DNA from: Spirosoma luteum DSM 19990
Lineage (GTDB): Bacteria > Bacteroidota > Bacteroidia > Cytophagales > Spirosomataceae
Reading direction: 5' to 3'
Length of the DNA: 64,000 nucleotides
NCBI RefSeq assembly: GCF_000374065.1
Contig: NZ_KB893246.1
Coordinates: 456,593 to 520,592 of the forward strand
Of this stretch, positions 54,701-63,580 are shown in pieces. A model generated the notes under the pieces. The model was not told the origin of the DNA. It ran no database searches and saw nothing but the letters and a program-made list of their open reading frames with translations. The position numbers were made by a program, and so were the translations under genes. Numbering within the stretch: the first letter of the stretch is position 1; each line of letters opens with the position of its first letter.

Positions 54701-55022
54701 AGTAAAGGAGTTGATGGAAAAGATGGATGAAACTGAAACCGATTTGGTTAACAAGCGCATTAATCCAAATACTATCAATCGTCAGAATGAAATTCTGACT
54801 CGCTTGCTCGAGTCAGAGAAAGCCCTTAAGCAGCAGGAGGAAGACCCTAAGCGTCAGGCTGAGACTGCTAAATCAACTAAGGTAAGTACCCCCAGTTTTT
54901 TCGACTCAACAAACGCTCAACTTAAGAGCAAGCAAGTTGAGGTGTTGCGTTCAGTCAATCCCAGTTACAATCTATTCTATAAAAAGGAAGCAAACCAATA
55001 CTTGCAGAAAGTAAGCAAGTAA
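51720..55022 (+). CDS. Large DUF4175-family membrane protein with long coiled coil
   Basis: A 1100-residue protein. Two membrane helices lie at about residues 28-80 and a third at 155-177 (IPPLAVILIVLIINPTFF). An extracytoplasmic Ig-like/beta region (about 180-490) follows, then a very long Gln/Glu/Lys coiled coil (about 500-780) with poly-Gln patches, and a Met/Gln/Lys-rich helical tail with a Gly/Lys linker (PGKGKGSKKGE). It matches the DUF4175 family of Bacteroidota, of unknown function; size and architecture suggest an envelope scaffold. It sits 19 bp after the small conserved gene. Confidence 0.88.
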   Translation: MQSSTAYSALLQRIDEYKKRYFQNQLIKGGLFFTALLGSAYLFINTAEFVGRFDSFGRGILLFGFLLTVLTGLYLLIIRPLLRLYGLNKPLSNDEAAQQIGQFFPEIGDKLLNTLQLQRISLAQNDLLQASLNQRSNQLLINRFANAIQISRNREFLKYAIPPLAVILIVLIINPTFFTKSSTRLVNYDKEFIEEAPFKFAIQNKSLKAFRNEDFLLNVKLTGDALPQAVYLVANGTRLKLNQSGDKYTYNFDNIQRDLDFHLEASGFNSSKYTISLLDRPSVLSFNVKLNYPAYLNKSDEQLSNVGNLLVPQGTVVNWEFDADHTDSLLLRFNTEARPMIARLIENNKFVLNRRLMQNSIYTVSLKNSQIASPSLIKYNVQIIPDRYPQISVNRIQDTTTYNYIALSGLVSDDYGISRLRLNYKINRNGKESQMFVKSIPVNQSTTSQNFNFNWYLDSLKLNKEDKLEYFVQVWDNDGVNGPKSSRSEQLNFIIPSAIEVQKQIDKSAERTEEQIDNALSKTQAIKKELNQMEDRMRTKKSSDFQDKKQLQDVLQKREELMREVQKLQEQFQKTNDTQQRFAEKNQAIQEKLDQLQKLFKDLLDPESKQLYEQLKQLLERKQDEKASDLLDKLSRKERNMERDLDRALKLFKQMQLEQKVNNVAESLEKQAEKLEQQAEENNKKDETSQEQQQQQEKSQEDFKNTQEQLDELNKQAEKDDLNKPDPSENEQKEIEKSLEDATKSMKSNKGKQAASKQKQSAKLMKAMSKAMKESMQSTEMEEMQENMDDLRNILDNLITLSFGQERVMKDFRGMSLQDPRVTKLSQEQLKLQDDAKIIEDSLNALASRVVQIESFVTRELTNMKSYMDESVQQLRDRRLSMASSKQQFAMTSINNLALMLSDVLKNMQQQMNAMAMPGKGKGSKKGENPEGMGEMQKQLNGKMQQLQKGGKSGRGLSEELSQMAAQQAMIRQMLKKLEENAKGTEVGKQQEKQVKELMEKMDETETDLVNKRINPNTINRQNEILTRLLESEKALKQQEEDPKRQAETAKSTKVSTPSFFDSTNAQLKSKQVEVLRSVNPSYNLFYKKEANQYLQKVSK

Positions 55023-55035
55023 ACGTTCATATTGT

Positions 55036-55075
55036 AAAAAGACATTGGCTTAGCACTAAAGTCAGTGTCTTTTTT
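55036..55075 (+). terminator. Terminator after the DUF4175 gene
   Basis: AAAAAGACATTG (55036-55047) pairs with CAGTGTCTTTTT (55063-55074) in 11 of 12 positions, with the T run in the right arm. Confidence 0.8.
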
Positions 55076-55133
55076 GTTTCAGATTATATCGCTTAATTTT
55101 TAGCACTTTAGAGAATTTAAAGCTTTTCAAATA

Positions 55134-55149
55134 GTTTCCACGTGAAACA
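55134..55149. promoter_or_regulatory. Second parS-like site, just upstream of mnmG
   Basis: GTTTCCACGTGAAACA contains the complete right half of the canonical parS site (CACGTGAAACA). The left half is shifted by one base; against the Bacillus variant TGTTCCACGTGAAACA it matches 14 of 16. It lies 19 bp before the mnmG start and 3 kb from the proposed origin. Confidence 0.45.
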
Positions 55150-55167
55150 TTTTAGAAAAAAAGTAAA

Positions 55168-57027
55168 ATGTATTTAAACTACGATGTAATTGTTGTTGGG
55201 GCAGGCCATGCCGGGTGTGAAGCTGCAAACGCAGCAGCAACTATGGGTGCAAAGGTTTTATTGGTAACAATGAACATGCAAACTATTGCCCAGATGTCAT
55301 GTAATCCAGCAATGGGTGGAGTTGCAAAAGGACAGATTGTTCGGGAGATAGATGCCTTAGGTGGAATGTCAGGAATTCTTAGCGACAAGAGCATGATACA
55401 ATTTCGTATGCTTAACCGTTCAAAGGGTCCAGCCATGTGGAGCCCTCGTTGCCAAACCGATAGAAATCTATTTGCCTGGGAGTGGCGGAAAGCATTAGAA
55501 GCAAACATTAACATTGACTTCTGGCAAGACACTGTTAACGAGGTATTGGTGAAAGAGGGGAGAGTAGTTGGCGTACGAACTGGTTTAGGCATTGAGTTTT
55601 CTACTAAGGCAGTCGTGCTAACAAATGGTACGTTTTTAAACGGAAGAATGTTTATTGGGGAAAAAGTTTTTGGGGGAGGTAGAACAGCCGAACGAGCGGT
55701 AACCGGTCTAACAGAACAACTCGTGAATTTAGGCTTTGAGTCTGGACGAATGAAAACAGGAACACCACCACGCGTTGACGGCCGAAGTCTAAATTACGAT
55801 TTAATGGAAGAACAGGAAGGTGACGAAAACCCCGGCAAATTTTCTTTTTCAGACACGCAGCCATTAACTAAGCAACGTAGTTGCTGGATAACATACACTA
55901 ATCAGTCAGTCCATGACGAACTTAAAATTGGGTTCGAAAAGTCTCCAATGTTTACTGGCCGAATTAAAGGATTAGGGCCTCGATACTGCCCATCAATAGA
56001 AGATAAAATAAATCGATTTGCGGACAAAGACCGGCATCAAATCTTTGTAGAGCCTGAGGGGTGGGATACAGTAGAAGTGTATGTAAATGGATTTTCCACA
56101 TCTTTACCAGAATCGGTGCAGTACGATGCACTACGCAAAATTCCAGGTTTTGAAAATGTAAAGATGTTTCGCCCTGGATATGCGGTAGAATATGACTTTT
56201 TCCCACCAACACAACTAAATCAAAGTTTGGAAACGAACTTAGTCAGTAACCTTTTCTTTGCTGGTCAGATTAACGGGACAACTGGCTATGAGGAGGCTGC
56301 CTGTCAGGGACTGATGGCGGGAATAAATGCGTACAGAAAAATCAATGATGAAAGTGAATTTACATTGAAGCGGTCAGAAGCCTATATCGGTGTGTTGATT
56401 GATGATTTGACGACGAAAGGCACTGAAGAACCGTATCGTATGTTCACGTCCAGAGCGGAATATAGAACTTTATTACGGCAGGATAATGCAGACTTAAGGC
56501 TAACCGAAAAAGGGTACGGTATTGGCTTAGCGTCACAGGAACGATATGACACGTTGATTGCCAAACGCAATAATGTAGAGCGATTAACCGAATTAATACG
56601 ACAAGCAAAAGTTCAACCTGATGAAATCAATGGCTGGCTCAGCGAGAAAGGATCATCGCCGTTACGGGAGAGGAGTAGTTTATACACCTTGATAAAGCGA
56701 CCTGAAATCGGTTTTGAAGAAGTAAAAGCCCTCCTTCAAAATGTTGCTGAGAAACCAGCGACCAATAATGAAATTATAGAGCAGAGCGTCATTGAGATAA
56801 AGTACGAAGACTATCTAAATCGTGAAAAACAGAATGCAGAGAAATTGGACAAATGGGAAAATCTGTCCATCAATCCAACTTTCGATTATGATTTGTTAAA
56901 AGCATTATCTTTCGAGGGTAAGGAGAAACTAAAAAAATCACGACCAGCAACAATTGGACAGGCATCAAGGATAAGCGGAGTTAGCCCATCAGATGTTTCC
57001 ATTTTATTAGTTTACATGGGCCGTTAA
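55168..57027 (+). CDS. mnmG: tRNA uridine-5-carboxymethylaminomethyl modification enzyme MnmG (GidA)
   Basis: MnmG with MnmE modifies the wobble uridine of several tRNAs. The 619-residue flavoprotein has FAD motif GAGHAGCEAA (residues 11-20), MSCNPAMGGVAKGQIVREID, RMKTGTPPRVDGRSLNYD (catalytic Cys-free region), NGTTGYEEAACQGLMAGINA and the C-terminal tRNA-binding domain (RISGVSPSDVSILLVYM). Its old name gidA reflects its position beside oriC in many bacteria, and here too an origin-like region lies about 1.1 kb downstream. Confidence 0.98.
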   Translation: MYLNYDVIVVGAGHAGCEAANAAATMGAKVLLVTMNMQTIAQMSCNPAMGGVAKGQIVREIDALGGMSGILSDKSMIQFRMLNRSKGPAMWSPRCQTDRNLFAWEWRKALEANINIDFWQDTVNEVLVKEGRVVGVRTGLGIEFSTKAVVLTNGTFLNGRMFIGEKVFGGGRTAERAVTGLTEQLVNLGFESGRMKTGTPPRVDGRSLNYDLMEEQEGDENPGKFSFSDTQPLTKQRSCWITYTNQSVHDELKIGFEKSPMFTGRIKGLGPRYCPSIEDKINRFADKDRHQIFVEPEGWDTVEVYVNGFSTSLPESVQYDALRKIPGFENVKMFRPGYAVEYDFFPPTQLNQSLETNLVSNLFFAGQINGTTGYEEAACQGLMAGINAYRKINDESEFTLKRSEAYIGVLIDDLTTKGTEEPYRMFTSRAEYRTLLRQDNADLRLTEKGYGIGLASQERYDTLIAKRNNVERLTELIRQAKVQPDEINGWLSEKGSSPLRERSSLYTLIKRPEIGFEEVKALLQNVAEKPATNNEIIEQSVIEIKYEDYLNREKQNAEKLDKWENLSINPTFDYDLLKALSFEGKEKLKKSRPATIGQASRISGVSPSDVSILLVYMGR

Positions 57028-57067
57028 CCTCAATTGTCCCGAACGTTGTGAGGTTTGGGCAGGAGTC

Positions 57068-57979
57068 TTGTATGTTCACTCAAATTATTTTTCTGGTTTG
57101 GAAGCAGTAACTGAATGCCCAATTTGCGATAACGTAGAATTCAAGTCCTACTTAACATGTCGTGATTATTTGGTAAGTAATGAGAAGTTTATCATTCAGG
57201 AATGTATATCATGTGGGTTTAGATTGACCAACCCTCGCCCTGACGATAAATCAATTGGTAATTATTACAAATCAGAAAACTATGTATCACACAACGATGA
57301 AAGCGGTGGATTCATAAATGTAATATATCGTACAGTGCGTAGTTATACACTTAGTTCTAAAACACGCCTGATAAAGAAGATAAATGGGGGAGAAGGCAAG
57401 CTGCTGGATGTCGGTTGTGGTACAGGTTCCTTTCTCGAGGCTTGTAAAAGTAGTGGCTGGCAAATAGCAGGTGTAGAAACAGATTCAACTGTTAAAGCTT
57501 TAGCGCAGGAAAAATTAAAAATTCAAGTACATCAAGATCTAAGTGAGATACCGAATAAGGAGTCGTTTAATGTTATCACTCTTTGGCACGTACTGGAACA
57601 TATACCCAATTTAAACGATGCGGTCAGACGGTTATCAATGATGCTGGCCCCAAATGGCACATTGATAATAGCTGTTCCAAATTCCAATTCATATGATGCT
57701 AATTATTTCAAAGAGTACTGGGCTGCATACGATGTTCCCCGCCACTTGTACCATTTTACACCTTCAACAATTGAAAAGCTAATTAATAAATATAAGCTTC
57801 AGGTAATTGAAACGAAGCCAATGGTATTTGATGCTTTCTACATTGCCATGCTGAGCACACGTTATCAAACAGGTAAAACAAATTACATAGAGAGTCTTAA
57901 AGTGGGACTTAGATCAAACGCTAAAGCTCGTAAAACAGGTGACTCATCGAGTCTTATTTATATAGTTAAGAAGCTTTAG
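57068..57979 (+). CDS. Class I SAM-dependent methyltransferase with N-terminal zinc ribbon
   Basis: A 303-residue protein. Cysteine pairs CPIC (residues 17-20) and CISCGF form a zinc-ribbon-like start. Motif I is LLDVGCGTGSFLEAC, with VETD for SAM binding, then WHVLEHIPN and IIAVPNSNSYD. The YFKEYWAAYDVPRHLYHFTPSTI motif is common in methyltransferases of envelope or sugar modification. No ATG is in frame near the start; a TTG at 57068, just after AGGAG, is the best start, with 17 residues before the first Cys. The target is unknown. Confidence 0.85.
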   Translation: MYVHSNYFSGLEAVTECPICDNVEFKSYLTCRDYLVSNEKFIIQECISCGFRLTNPRPDDKSIGNYYKSENYVSHNDESGGFINVIYRTVRSYTLSSKTRLIKKINGGEGKLLDVGCGTGSFLEACKSSGWQIAGVETDSTVKALAQEKLKIQVHQDLSEIPNKESFNVITLWHVLEHIPNLNDAVRRLSMMLAPNGTLIIAVPNSNSYDANYFKEYWAAYDVPRHLYHFTPSTIEKLINKYKLQVIETKPMVFDAFYIAMLSTRYQTGKTNYIESLKVGLRSNAKARKTGDSSSLIYIVKKL

Positions 57980-58199
57980 CTGTCTCTATGTGTAAAAACT
58001 AAATACATATACATATTATGTAATGGTGTATACTTTGAGTGTAAGACTCACATTGAAATTAGCCATTCAGATTTCATCTGATAAACAACTAACAACAAGA
58101 GTTTGAACTTGTGTTGGAAATATCAGGATAAGCCACAGTTTTCGTTTTATTGGTTGTTCTGGTAAAGGTCAATTCAATATTAAAAAAGTAAAACTTTTG

Positions 58200-58620
58200 T
58201 GTGTATAACACTGTGTATAAGTTAATCTCTCTGGTGGAAAAGTTGTTTACAAGAGCAAATAACTATGTGGATGAATGTTGGGGTAATCCACATAGTAGTC
58301 GTGAAAGAAAGTGAATGTGGAGAAACGCTTACGAACTACAATCTGTTCAACAAATTTTCCCCAACAAAAAATGTTAACAACTATTACACACAAATCCACA
58401 GGAGCTAATAATAATTAATGTGGATAACATGTTATTAATCTGATAATGAACGCGTTAAAAGTGGATAACCAAGATGTTATTTTGAACTCGTATGCTTATC
58501 TTATCCACAAAGAATGGTATAAAGCGTGAACAACTTTTTTGTTCACATATCCACATGAACAATAGTTATAGTAATGTTTCTTTTAATAAAGCTTTATATA
58601 TAATGTTAATAAGGATTAAA
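58200..58620. other. Candidate chromosomal replication origin (oriC) with DnaA-box cluster
   Basis: Four perfect DnaA boxes (TTATNCACA or complement) lie at 58200-58208, 58212-58220, 58419-58427 and 58501-58509. One-mismatch boxes are at 58266-58274, 58284-58292, 58316-58324, 58460-58468 and 58547-58555. Two of these form a perfect 10-bp dyad (58263-58272 with 58286-58295). Very AT-rich DNA follows (58560-58620), suitable as an unwinding element. This is the largest gene-free stretch of the window (57980-58602), next to mnmG (gidA) and 5 kb before an rRNA operon. No dnaA gene is nearby, which is not unusual in Bacteroidota. Confidence 0.8.
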
Positions 58621-60411
58621 ATTATTACTGCTGTAACATGGGTGCTATCCATTGGGATTGCATGGGGTCAGACGGGAACATCCCTTGCAGATGAATACTA
58701 TAAAGCTGGGGAATATGAGAAGGCAGCAAATGAATACGTGAAACTGTTGAAAACTGAAGTGACCTGGACAAGGCTAATTCGGTATGTGACGAGTCTTGAG
58801 AAAACCAACAAAACCGAGGAGGCACTCAAATATCTTCGAAAGCAAGTTCGGAGCGATCAGCCAAATCAATATTATTATGAAGTATTGACCGGCCAGATAG
58901 CTACGCAACAGGGTGATACAACATTAGCGAACAACCAATACGCAGCGGCTATTAAATCGGGAAAATCATCAGTGGCTAAGCTGGAAAAGCTGGCAGTGGC
59001 ATTTAAGGAGTCAGGAGAGGGTCGCTGGGCGATCAAATCACTAGAAACGGCTAGAGAGCTCAGTAAAGACCCAACGTCGTACAGCGAGGATCTAATGACC
59101 CTGTATCGAACCGCCGGTCAAACGGAAAAAGCTATAGACGAAATAATAATGACCAGTAAGCAGGCAGACAAAAAAGAAACTGTCCTGGCTACGCTGCAAG
59201 GGTTCCTGAACACTAAAGATGAGCCACTGGTTGAAAAAGCGTTGTACGCCAAGATTCAACAGGAACCAAATGAACTGGCATACAACGAGTTATTAATTTG
59301 GTATTTTGTACAGAAGCAAAAATTTAGTAGAGCCTTACTACAGGAAAAAGCAACAGACAGACGCTTGAAGCTAAATGGGAGCAGACTATATGATCTTGGT
59401 ATGCTGGCCATGAATAATAAGGAATATAAGACTGCTGCTGAAGCATTTGAATATATTAGTACTACGTATCCCCAGGGGCAGCTTTATCCATTTGCCCGAA
59501 GATTAGTTATCAGTGCCAGAGAGGAAGAGGTTAAAAATACATACCCAATTGATAAAGCAGAAATCAGAAAGCTAATTAGTGATTATCAACGAATGCTTCA
59601 GGAAATTGGGACGAACAGCAAAACCCTGGAAGCATTAAGAAGTACGGCTAATTTGTACGGAACTTATCTGGATAGTAAAGACACCGCATTAACTGTACTG
59701 GATTTAGCCATTGATTTAGGTAAGACCGATAAGAATTTTGTTGATCGTTGTAAACTCGACAAAGGAGATATTTACTTATTGAAAGGAGAGCCATGGGAGT
59801 CTACGTTGCTTTATTCGCAAGTAGAAAAATCGCAGAAAGAAGAACTGTTGGGATATGAAGCCAAGTTGAAGAACGCCAAACTTCACTATTACAAAGGAGA
59901 GTTTACAGTGGCGAAAGACCTATTGGATGTTTTAAAATTGGCGACCTCAAGGGAAATTGCCAACGATGCCGAACAACTGAGTTTGCTGATAGTCGATAAT
60001 ACAGGGATGGACAGCACTGAAGCAGCCATGCGGGAATATGCCTCTATTGATTTGTTGCTCTTGCAAAATAAGACTGATGAAGCGATAGACTCACTAAATC
60101 TAATGTTAAAAACGTATACCGATCATACAATTTTAGACGAGGTGCTGTGGCTTAGAGCAAATACTTACTTAAAACAGGGTAAAAACGCCGAAGCGTTAGA
60201 CGATTTGAAAAAAATAATCAGTACCTACCCTAACGACATATTGGGGGACGATGCTCAGTTTACTCAGGGGAAAATATACGAAGAGAGACTGAAGGATAAA
60301 CAGGCAGCCATGGATGCTTATCAAAAAGTATTGACCGGGTATCCAGGTAGTATTCATGGTGCAGAAGCCCGGAAGCGATTTAGGGCACTACGTGGTGACA
60401 CCGTCAATTAA
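58603..60411 (+). CDS. Exported TPR-repeat protein
   Basis: A 602-residue protein with a signal peptide (MLIRIKIITAVTWVLSIGIAWG|Q) and tetratricopeptide repeats throughout, for example LADEYYKAGEYEKAANEYVKLL, LARKG-type helices, and a C-terminal set NTYLKQGKNAEALDDLKKIISTYPND and EERLKDKQAAMDAYQKVLTGYPGS like YbgF/BamD-type repeats. It probably scaffolds an envelope complex. ATG 58603 is preferred; earlier starts lie within the DnaA-box region and would hide the signal peptide. Confidence 0.85.
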   Translation: MLIRIKIITAVTWVLSIGIAWGQTGTSLADEYYKAGEYEKAANEYVKLLKTEVTWTRLIRYVTSLEKTNKTEEALKYLRKQVRSDQPNQYYYEVLTGQIATQQGDTTLANNQYAAAIKSGKSSVAKLEKLAVAFKESGEGRWAIKSLETARELSKDPTSYSEDLMTLYRTAGQTEKAIDEIIMTSKQADKKETVLATLQGFLNTKDEPLVEKALYAKIQQEPNELAYNELLIWYFVQKQKFSRALLQEKATDRRLKLNGSRLYDLGMLAMNNKEYKTAAEAFEYISTTYPQGQLYPFARRLVISAREEEVKNTYPIDKAEIRKLISDYQRMLQEIGTNSKTLEALRSTANLYGTYLDSKDTALTVLDLAIDLGKTDKNFVDRCKLDKGDIYLLKGEPWESTLLYSQVEKSQKEELLGYEAKLKNAKLHYYKGEFTVAKDLLDVLKLATSREIANDAEQLSLLIVDNTGMDSTEAAMREYASIDLLLLQNKTDEAIDSLNLMLKTYTDHTILDEVLWLRANTYLKQGKNAEALDDLKKIISTYPNDILGDDAQFTQGKIYEERLKDKQAAMDAYQKVLTGYPGSIHGAEARKRFRALRGDTVN

Positions 60412-60429
60412 ATTTTGCTCCGCTTAAGG

Positions 60430-60469
60430 AGAGGCCCCGTAATCACTTTAAAGTGATTACGGGGCCTCT
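60430..60469. terminator. Bidirectional terminator between the TPR gene and thrC
   Basis: A perfect 40-bp palindrome: 60430-60449 and 60450-60469 (core GAGGCCCCGTAATCAC and complement). The right arm runs into TCTTTG. thrC ends only 4 bp away on the minus strand. Confidence 0.85.
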
Positions 60470-60472
60470 TTG

Positions 60473-61783
60473 CTATGCAACGGTCTGTAGTAGTGAATCC
60501 TTGAAAGCTTCGTAATTGGCAGGAATTTTAACACTATATTTCTCTTTCTCAGCAAGAATAGCCAGTCGCTCTGGAACATCAACTGATTGGCCAATGACTT
60601 CCTCCACCAATAACTTGAACTTGGATGGATGGGCAGTGGCCAGGGCAACGCCAAAATAATCATGACTAGATTTTTTTGAATACGCTTCTAATCCCATAAG
60701 TCCGATGGCCGTGTGTGGACAGGCAACATAGTTGTATCGATTATAAATCTGTTTGATACCAATTCGAGTTTCATCATCGCTAAAAAAATAGCCGGAAATA
60801 TTTTCCTTAAAGTGCTTATAATCATTATTGTACAAGTACGAAAGTCTGGTAAAATTACTAGGGGTTCCAACATCCATAGCATTGGAAATAGTTGCTACGG
60901 ATGGTCTTGGAAGATAATTTCCAGTTTCTAAATACTTGGGAACAATGTCATTGAGGTTCGTAGAGGCAATGAAATGCTCAACCGGCAGCCCCATCTTCTG
61001 AACCATGACGCCAGCCGTCAAATTTCCAAAATTTCCACTAGGAGTTGAAAAAACAATCGATTTCCCAAATTTTCGGGCTTGTCCATACGCTCGAACATAA
61101 TAAAATCCCTGAGGTATAAGCCTGAAGATGTTAATAGAGTTAGCCGAAGAAAGAGGAATTTGGGCGTTAAGTTCGTCATCAGTAAAAGCTTCTTTTACAA
61201 TAGCCTGACAATCATCAAATGAGCCTTCCACCTCAAACGCCTGCACATTGCCACCCAAAGTGGTTAGTTGTTTCTCCTGCAAATCACTAATTCGTCCGCT
61301 GGGATAAAGAATGGAAACTCTAATGCCCGGCACGTTGTGAAAACCCATTGCAACAGCCCCACCGGTATCACCTGATGTAGCTACCAGAATGTGAACTTCT
61401 TTATCACTAATCTTCAGGTAATAAGACATTAAAGCAGCCATATAACGGGCGCCAACATCCTTAAAAGCCAACGAGGGGCCATGAAACAATTCCAGTACGC
61501 CGGTTTGACCCGGCTGTAAATCAACAAGTGGTGTATCGAATGGAAATGCATTATGAGTTAGTTCCTCCAGGTCAGTCTTGCTTATTTCGGCACCGAAAAG
61601 AGCCTTACTAATCTCAAATCCAATATCTGCTAAAGACTGTGACGCAATTGTGTTGAAAAAATCAGGCCTTAGAATGGGCAAAGGAGAAGGCATATATAAA
61701 CCCTTATCAAAAGGCATACTCTGAAACAATGCCTGTTCAGATGTAACAGTCTTCTGTGGATTATTTGTACTATAAAAGCGCAT
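60473..61783 (-). CDS. thrC: Threonine synthase
   Basis: ThrC converts O-phosphohomoserine to threonine with PLP. The 436-residue protein is of the longer type: starts MRFYSTNNPQKTVTSEQALFQSMPFDKGLYMP, PLP-lysine Lys108 in LAFKDVGARY, ATSGDTGGAVA, YPSGRISDLQEKQ and STPSGNFGNLTAG. It is monocistronic here; no thrA or thrB is in the window. Confidence 0.96.
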   Translation of the reverse strand: MRFYSTNNPQKTVTSEQALFQSMPFDKGLYMPSPLPILRPDFFNTIASQSLADIGFEISKALFGAEISKTDLEELTHNAFPFDTPLVDLQPGQTGVLELFHGPSLAFKDVGARYMAALMSYYLKISDKEVHILVATSGDTGGAVAMGFHNVPGIRVSILYPSGRISDLQEKQLTTLGGNVQAFEVEGSFDDCQAIVKEAFTDDELNAQIPLSSANSINIFRLIPQGFYYVRAYGQARKFGKSIVFSTPSGNFGNLTAGVMVQKMGLPVEHFIASTNLNDIVPKYLETGNYLPRPSVATISNAMDVGTPSNFTRLSYLYNNDYKHFKENISGYFFSDDETRIGIKQIYNRYNYVACPHTAIGLMGLEAYSKKSSHDYFGVALATAHPSKFKLLVEEVIGQSVDVPERLAILAEKEKYSVKIPANYEAFKDSLLQTVA

Positions 61784-61894
61784 GAGTAGTAGTAAAATGA
61801 TAATACAAAGTTCGGAAAACCAGTCGAATGAATTAGAATGAAAGAATGAATTATAGAAAACAAATGGGAAATAGGGTATAGTATAGCTAATCCG

Positions 61895-61902
61895 TAAATT
61901 TG
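61895..61902 (+). promoter_or_regulatory. Probable -7 box of pruA
   Basis: TAAATTTG matches TAnnTTTG 21 bp before the pruA ATG. No TTTG is visible at the usual -33 distance. Confidence 0.4.
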
Positions 61903-61923
61903 TAAAAACTAGAACACTTCATT

Positions 61924-63555
61924 ATGTCTACCGGAATATTCAACGTACCACCACCAGTAAACGAACCAGTAAAAGAGTATCGTGCAGGGTCTTCAGAACG
62001 TAAGACTATCGAGCAGGCTTTGGCCGATTTCAGAGCTAAAGAAACGGATATACCAATGTATATTGGAGAAACCGAAGTTCGAACTCAAAACAAATTACGT
62101 ATTGCCCCTCCTCACGACCATAAGCATACGCTGGGCTATTTTTATGAGGGAGATGCTAGTCACGTTGAACAGGCGATAGAAGCCGCTTTATCGGCACAAA
62201 GTGCCTGGGCTAATTTAAAATGGGAACACCGGGCTAGCATATTTCTAAAAGCGGCTGATTTAATTGCCGGCCCATACCGCGCTCAAATTAATGCAGCGAC
62301 AATGCTTGGCCAATCAAAAAATGTTTATCAGGCAGAAATAGATTCAGCATGTGAATTAATCGACTTTTTGCGGTTTAACGTCTATTTCGCTGATGAAATA
62401 TATCGCCAACAACCGGCATCATCTCCCGGTGTCTGGAATCGATTGGAATACCGACCATTAGAAGGCTTTGTTTTTGCATTGACACCTTTCAACTTCACGG
62501 CCATTGCTGGAAATCTGCCTACTTCTGCAGCTCTAATGGGAAATACAGTTGTATGGAAACCGGCTTATTCTCAAATACTCTCAGCCAAAGTAATTATGGA
62601 TGTTTTGCTGGAAGCCGGTTTACCCAGTGGCGTGATTAACTTAATCTGTGTTGATGGGCCGGTAGCTGGGGACGTAATTTTTAATCATAAAGACTTCGCA
62701 GGCATACATTTTACGGGTAGCACAGGAGTTTTTCAGAAAATATGGGCAACCATTGGAGCCAATATTCACAAATACAAAAGTTATCCACGGATTGTGGGTG
62801 AAACAGGCGGTAAAGATTTTGTATTAGTTCATGAATCAGCCAACATAGATGAGGTGGCAACGGGCTTAGTTCGGGGGGCTTTCGAATACCAGGGGCAAAA
62901 ATGTTCAGCGGCTTCTCGTGCATACGTACCATCAACACTGTGGCCTGCTGTAGAAGAAAAGATGAAAAAGTTTTTGGGAGAGATCAAAATGGGTGGCACC
63001 GAAGATTTCACCAATTTTATCAATGCCGTTATTGATGAGAGAGCATTCAAAAAAATTACCGCTTACATTGATGAAGCCAAAAAAAGTGATAAAGTGAAGG
63101 TTATAGCGGGTGGAAATTACGATGATGCAGTGGGTTATTTCATTGAGCCGACAGTATTGCAGGTTAATGATCCCAACTATCGAACGATGTGCGAAGAGAT
63201 TTTTGGTCCCGTACTATCAGTATACGTCTACGAGCCAGAAGAATTTGATAGGATCATAGATATTGTTGACACAACATCTCTTTACGCGCTCACAGGGTCA
63301 ATCTTTGCTAAGGATAAATATATAGTTGATCTGGTAACGAGTAGGCTTAAGAATGCTGCGGGTAACTTTTATATCAATGACAAACCAACAGGAGCAGTAG
63401 TAGGTCAACAACCATTTGGGGGAGCAAGGGCTTCGGGTACCAACGACAAAGCTGGATCAGCACTTAACTTATATCGTTGGTTATCAGCCAGAACGATTAA
63501 AGAAACATTTGTGCCGCCAAAACATTACACATACCCCTATCTTCAAGCCGACTAA
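61924..63555 (+). CDS. pruA: L-glutamate gamma-semialdehyde (delta-1-pyrroline-5-carboxylate) dehydrogenase
   Basis: It oxidises glutamate semialdehyde to glutamate with NAD+, the last step of proline degradation. The 543-residue length fits the stand-alone enzyme. Key parts are FNVPPPVNEPVKEYRAGS at the start, TPFNFTAIAGNLPTSAALMG, the NAD-site FTGSTGVFQ, Glu293 in ETGGKDF and catalytic Cys327 in GQKCSAASR. No proline dehydrogenase gene is in the window. Confidence 0.96.
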   Translation: MSTGIFNVPPPVNEPVKEYRAGSSERKTIEQALADFRAKETDIPMYIGETEVRTQNKLRIAPPHDHKHTLGYFYEGDASHVEQAIEAALSAQSAWANLKWEHRASIFLKAADLIAGPYRAQINAATMLGQSKNVYQAEIDSACELIDFLRFNVYFADEIYRQQPASSPGVWNRLEYRPLEGFVFALTPFNFTAIAGNLPTSAALMGNTVVWKPAYSQILSAKVIMDVLLEAGLPSGVINLICVDGPVAGDVIFNHKDFAGIHFTGSTGVFQKIWATIGANIHKYKSYPRIVGETGGKDFVLVHESANIDEVATGLVRGAFEYQGQKCSAASRAYVPSTLWPAVEEKMKKFLGEIKMGGTEDFTNFINAVIDERAFKKITAYIDEAKKSDKVKVIAGGNYDDAVGYFIEPTVLQVNDPNYRTMCEEIFGPVLSVYVYEPEEFDRIIDIVDTTSLYALTGSIFAKDKYIVDLVTSRLKNAAGNFYINDKPTGAVVGQQPFGGARASGTNDKAGSALNLYRWLSARTIKETFVPPKHYTYPYLQAD

Positions 63556-63580
63556 ATTTTGAAAAAATTATAAAAAAACA

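Noticed and set aside
58492..58602. Longer N-terminus for the TPR protein
   Set aside because: It would place coding sequence over perfect DnaA boxes and move the signal peptide 37 residues inward.
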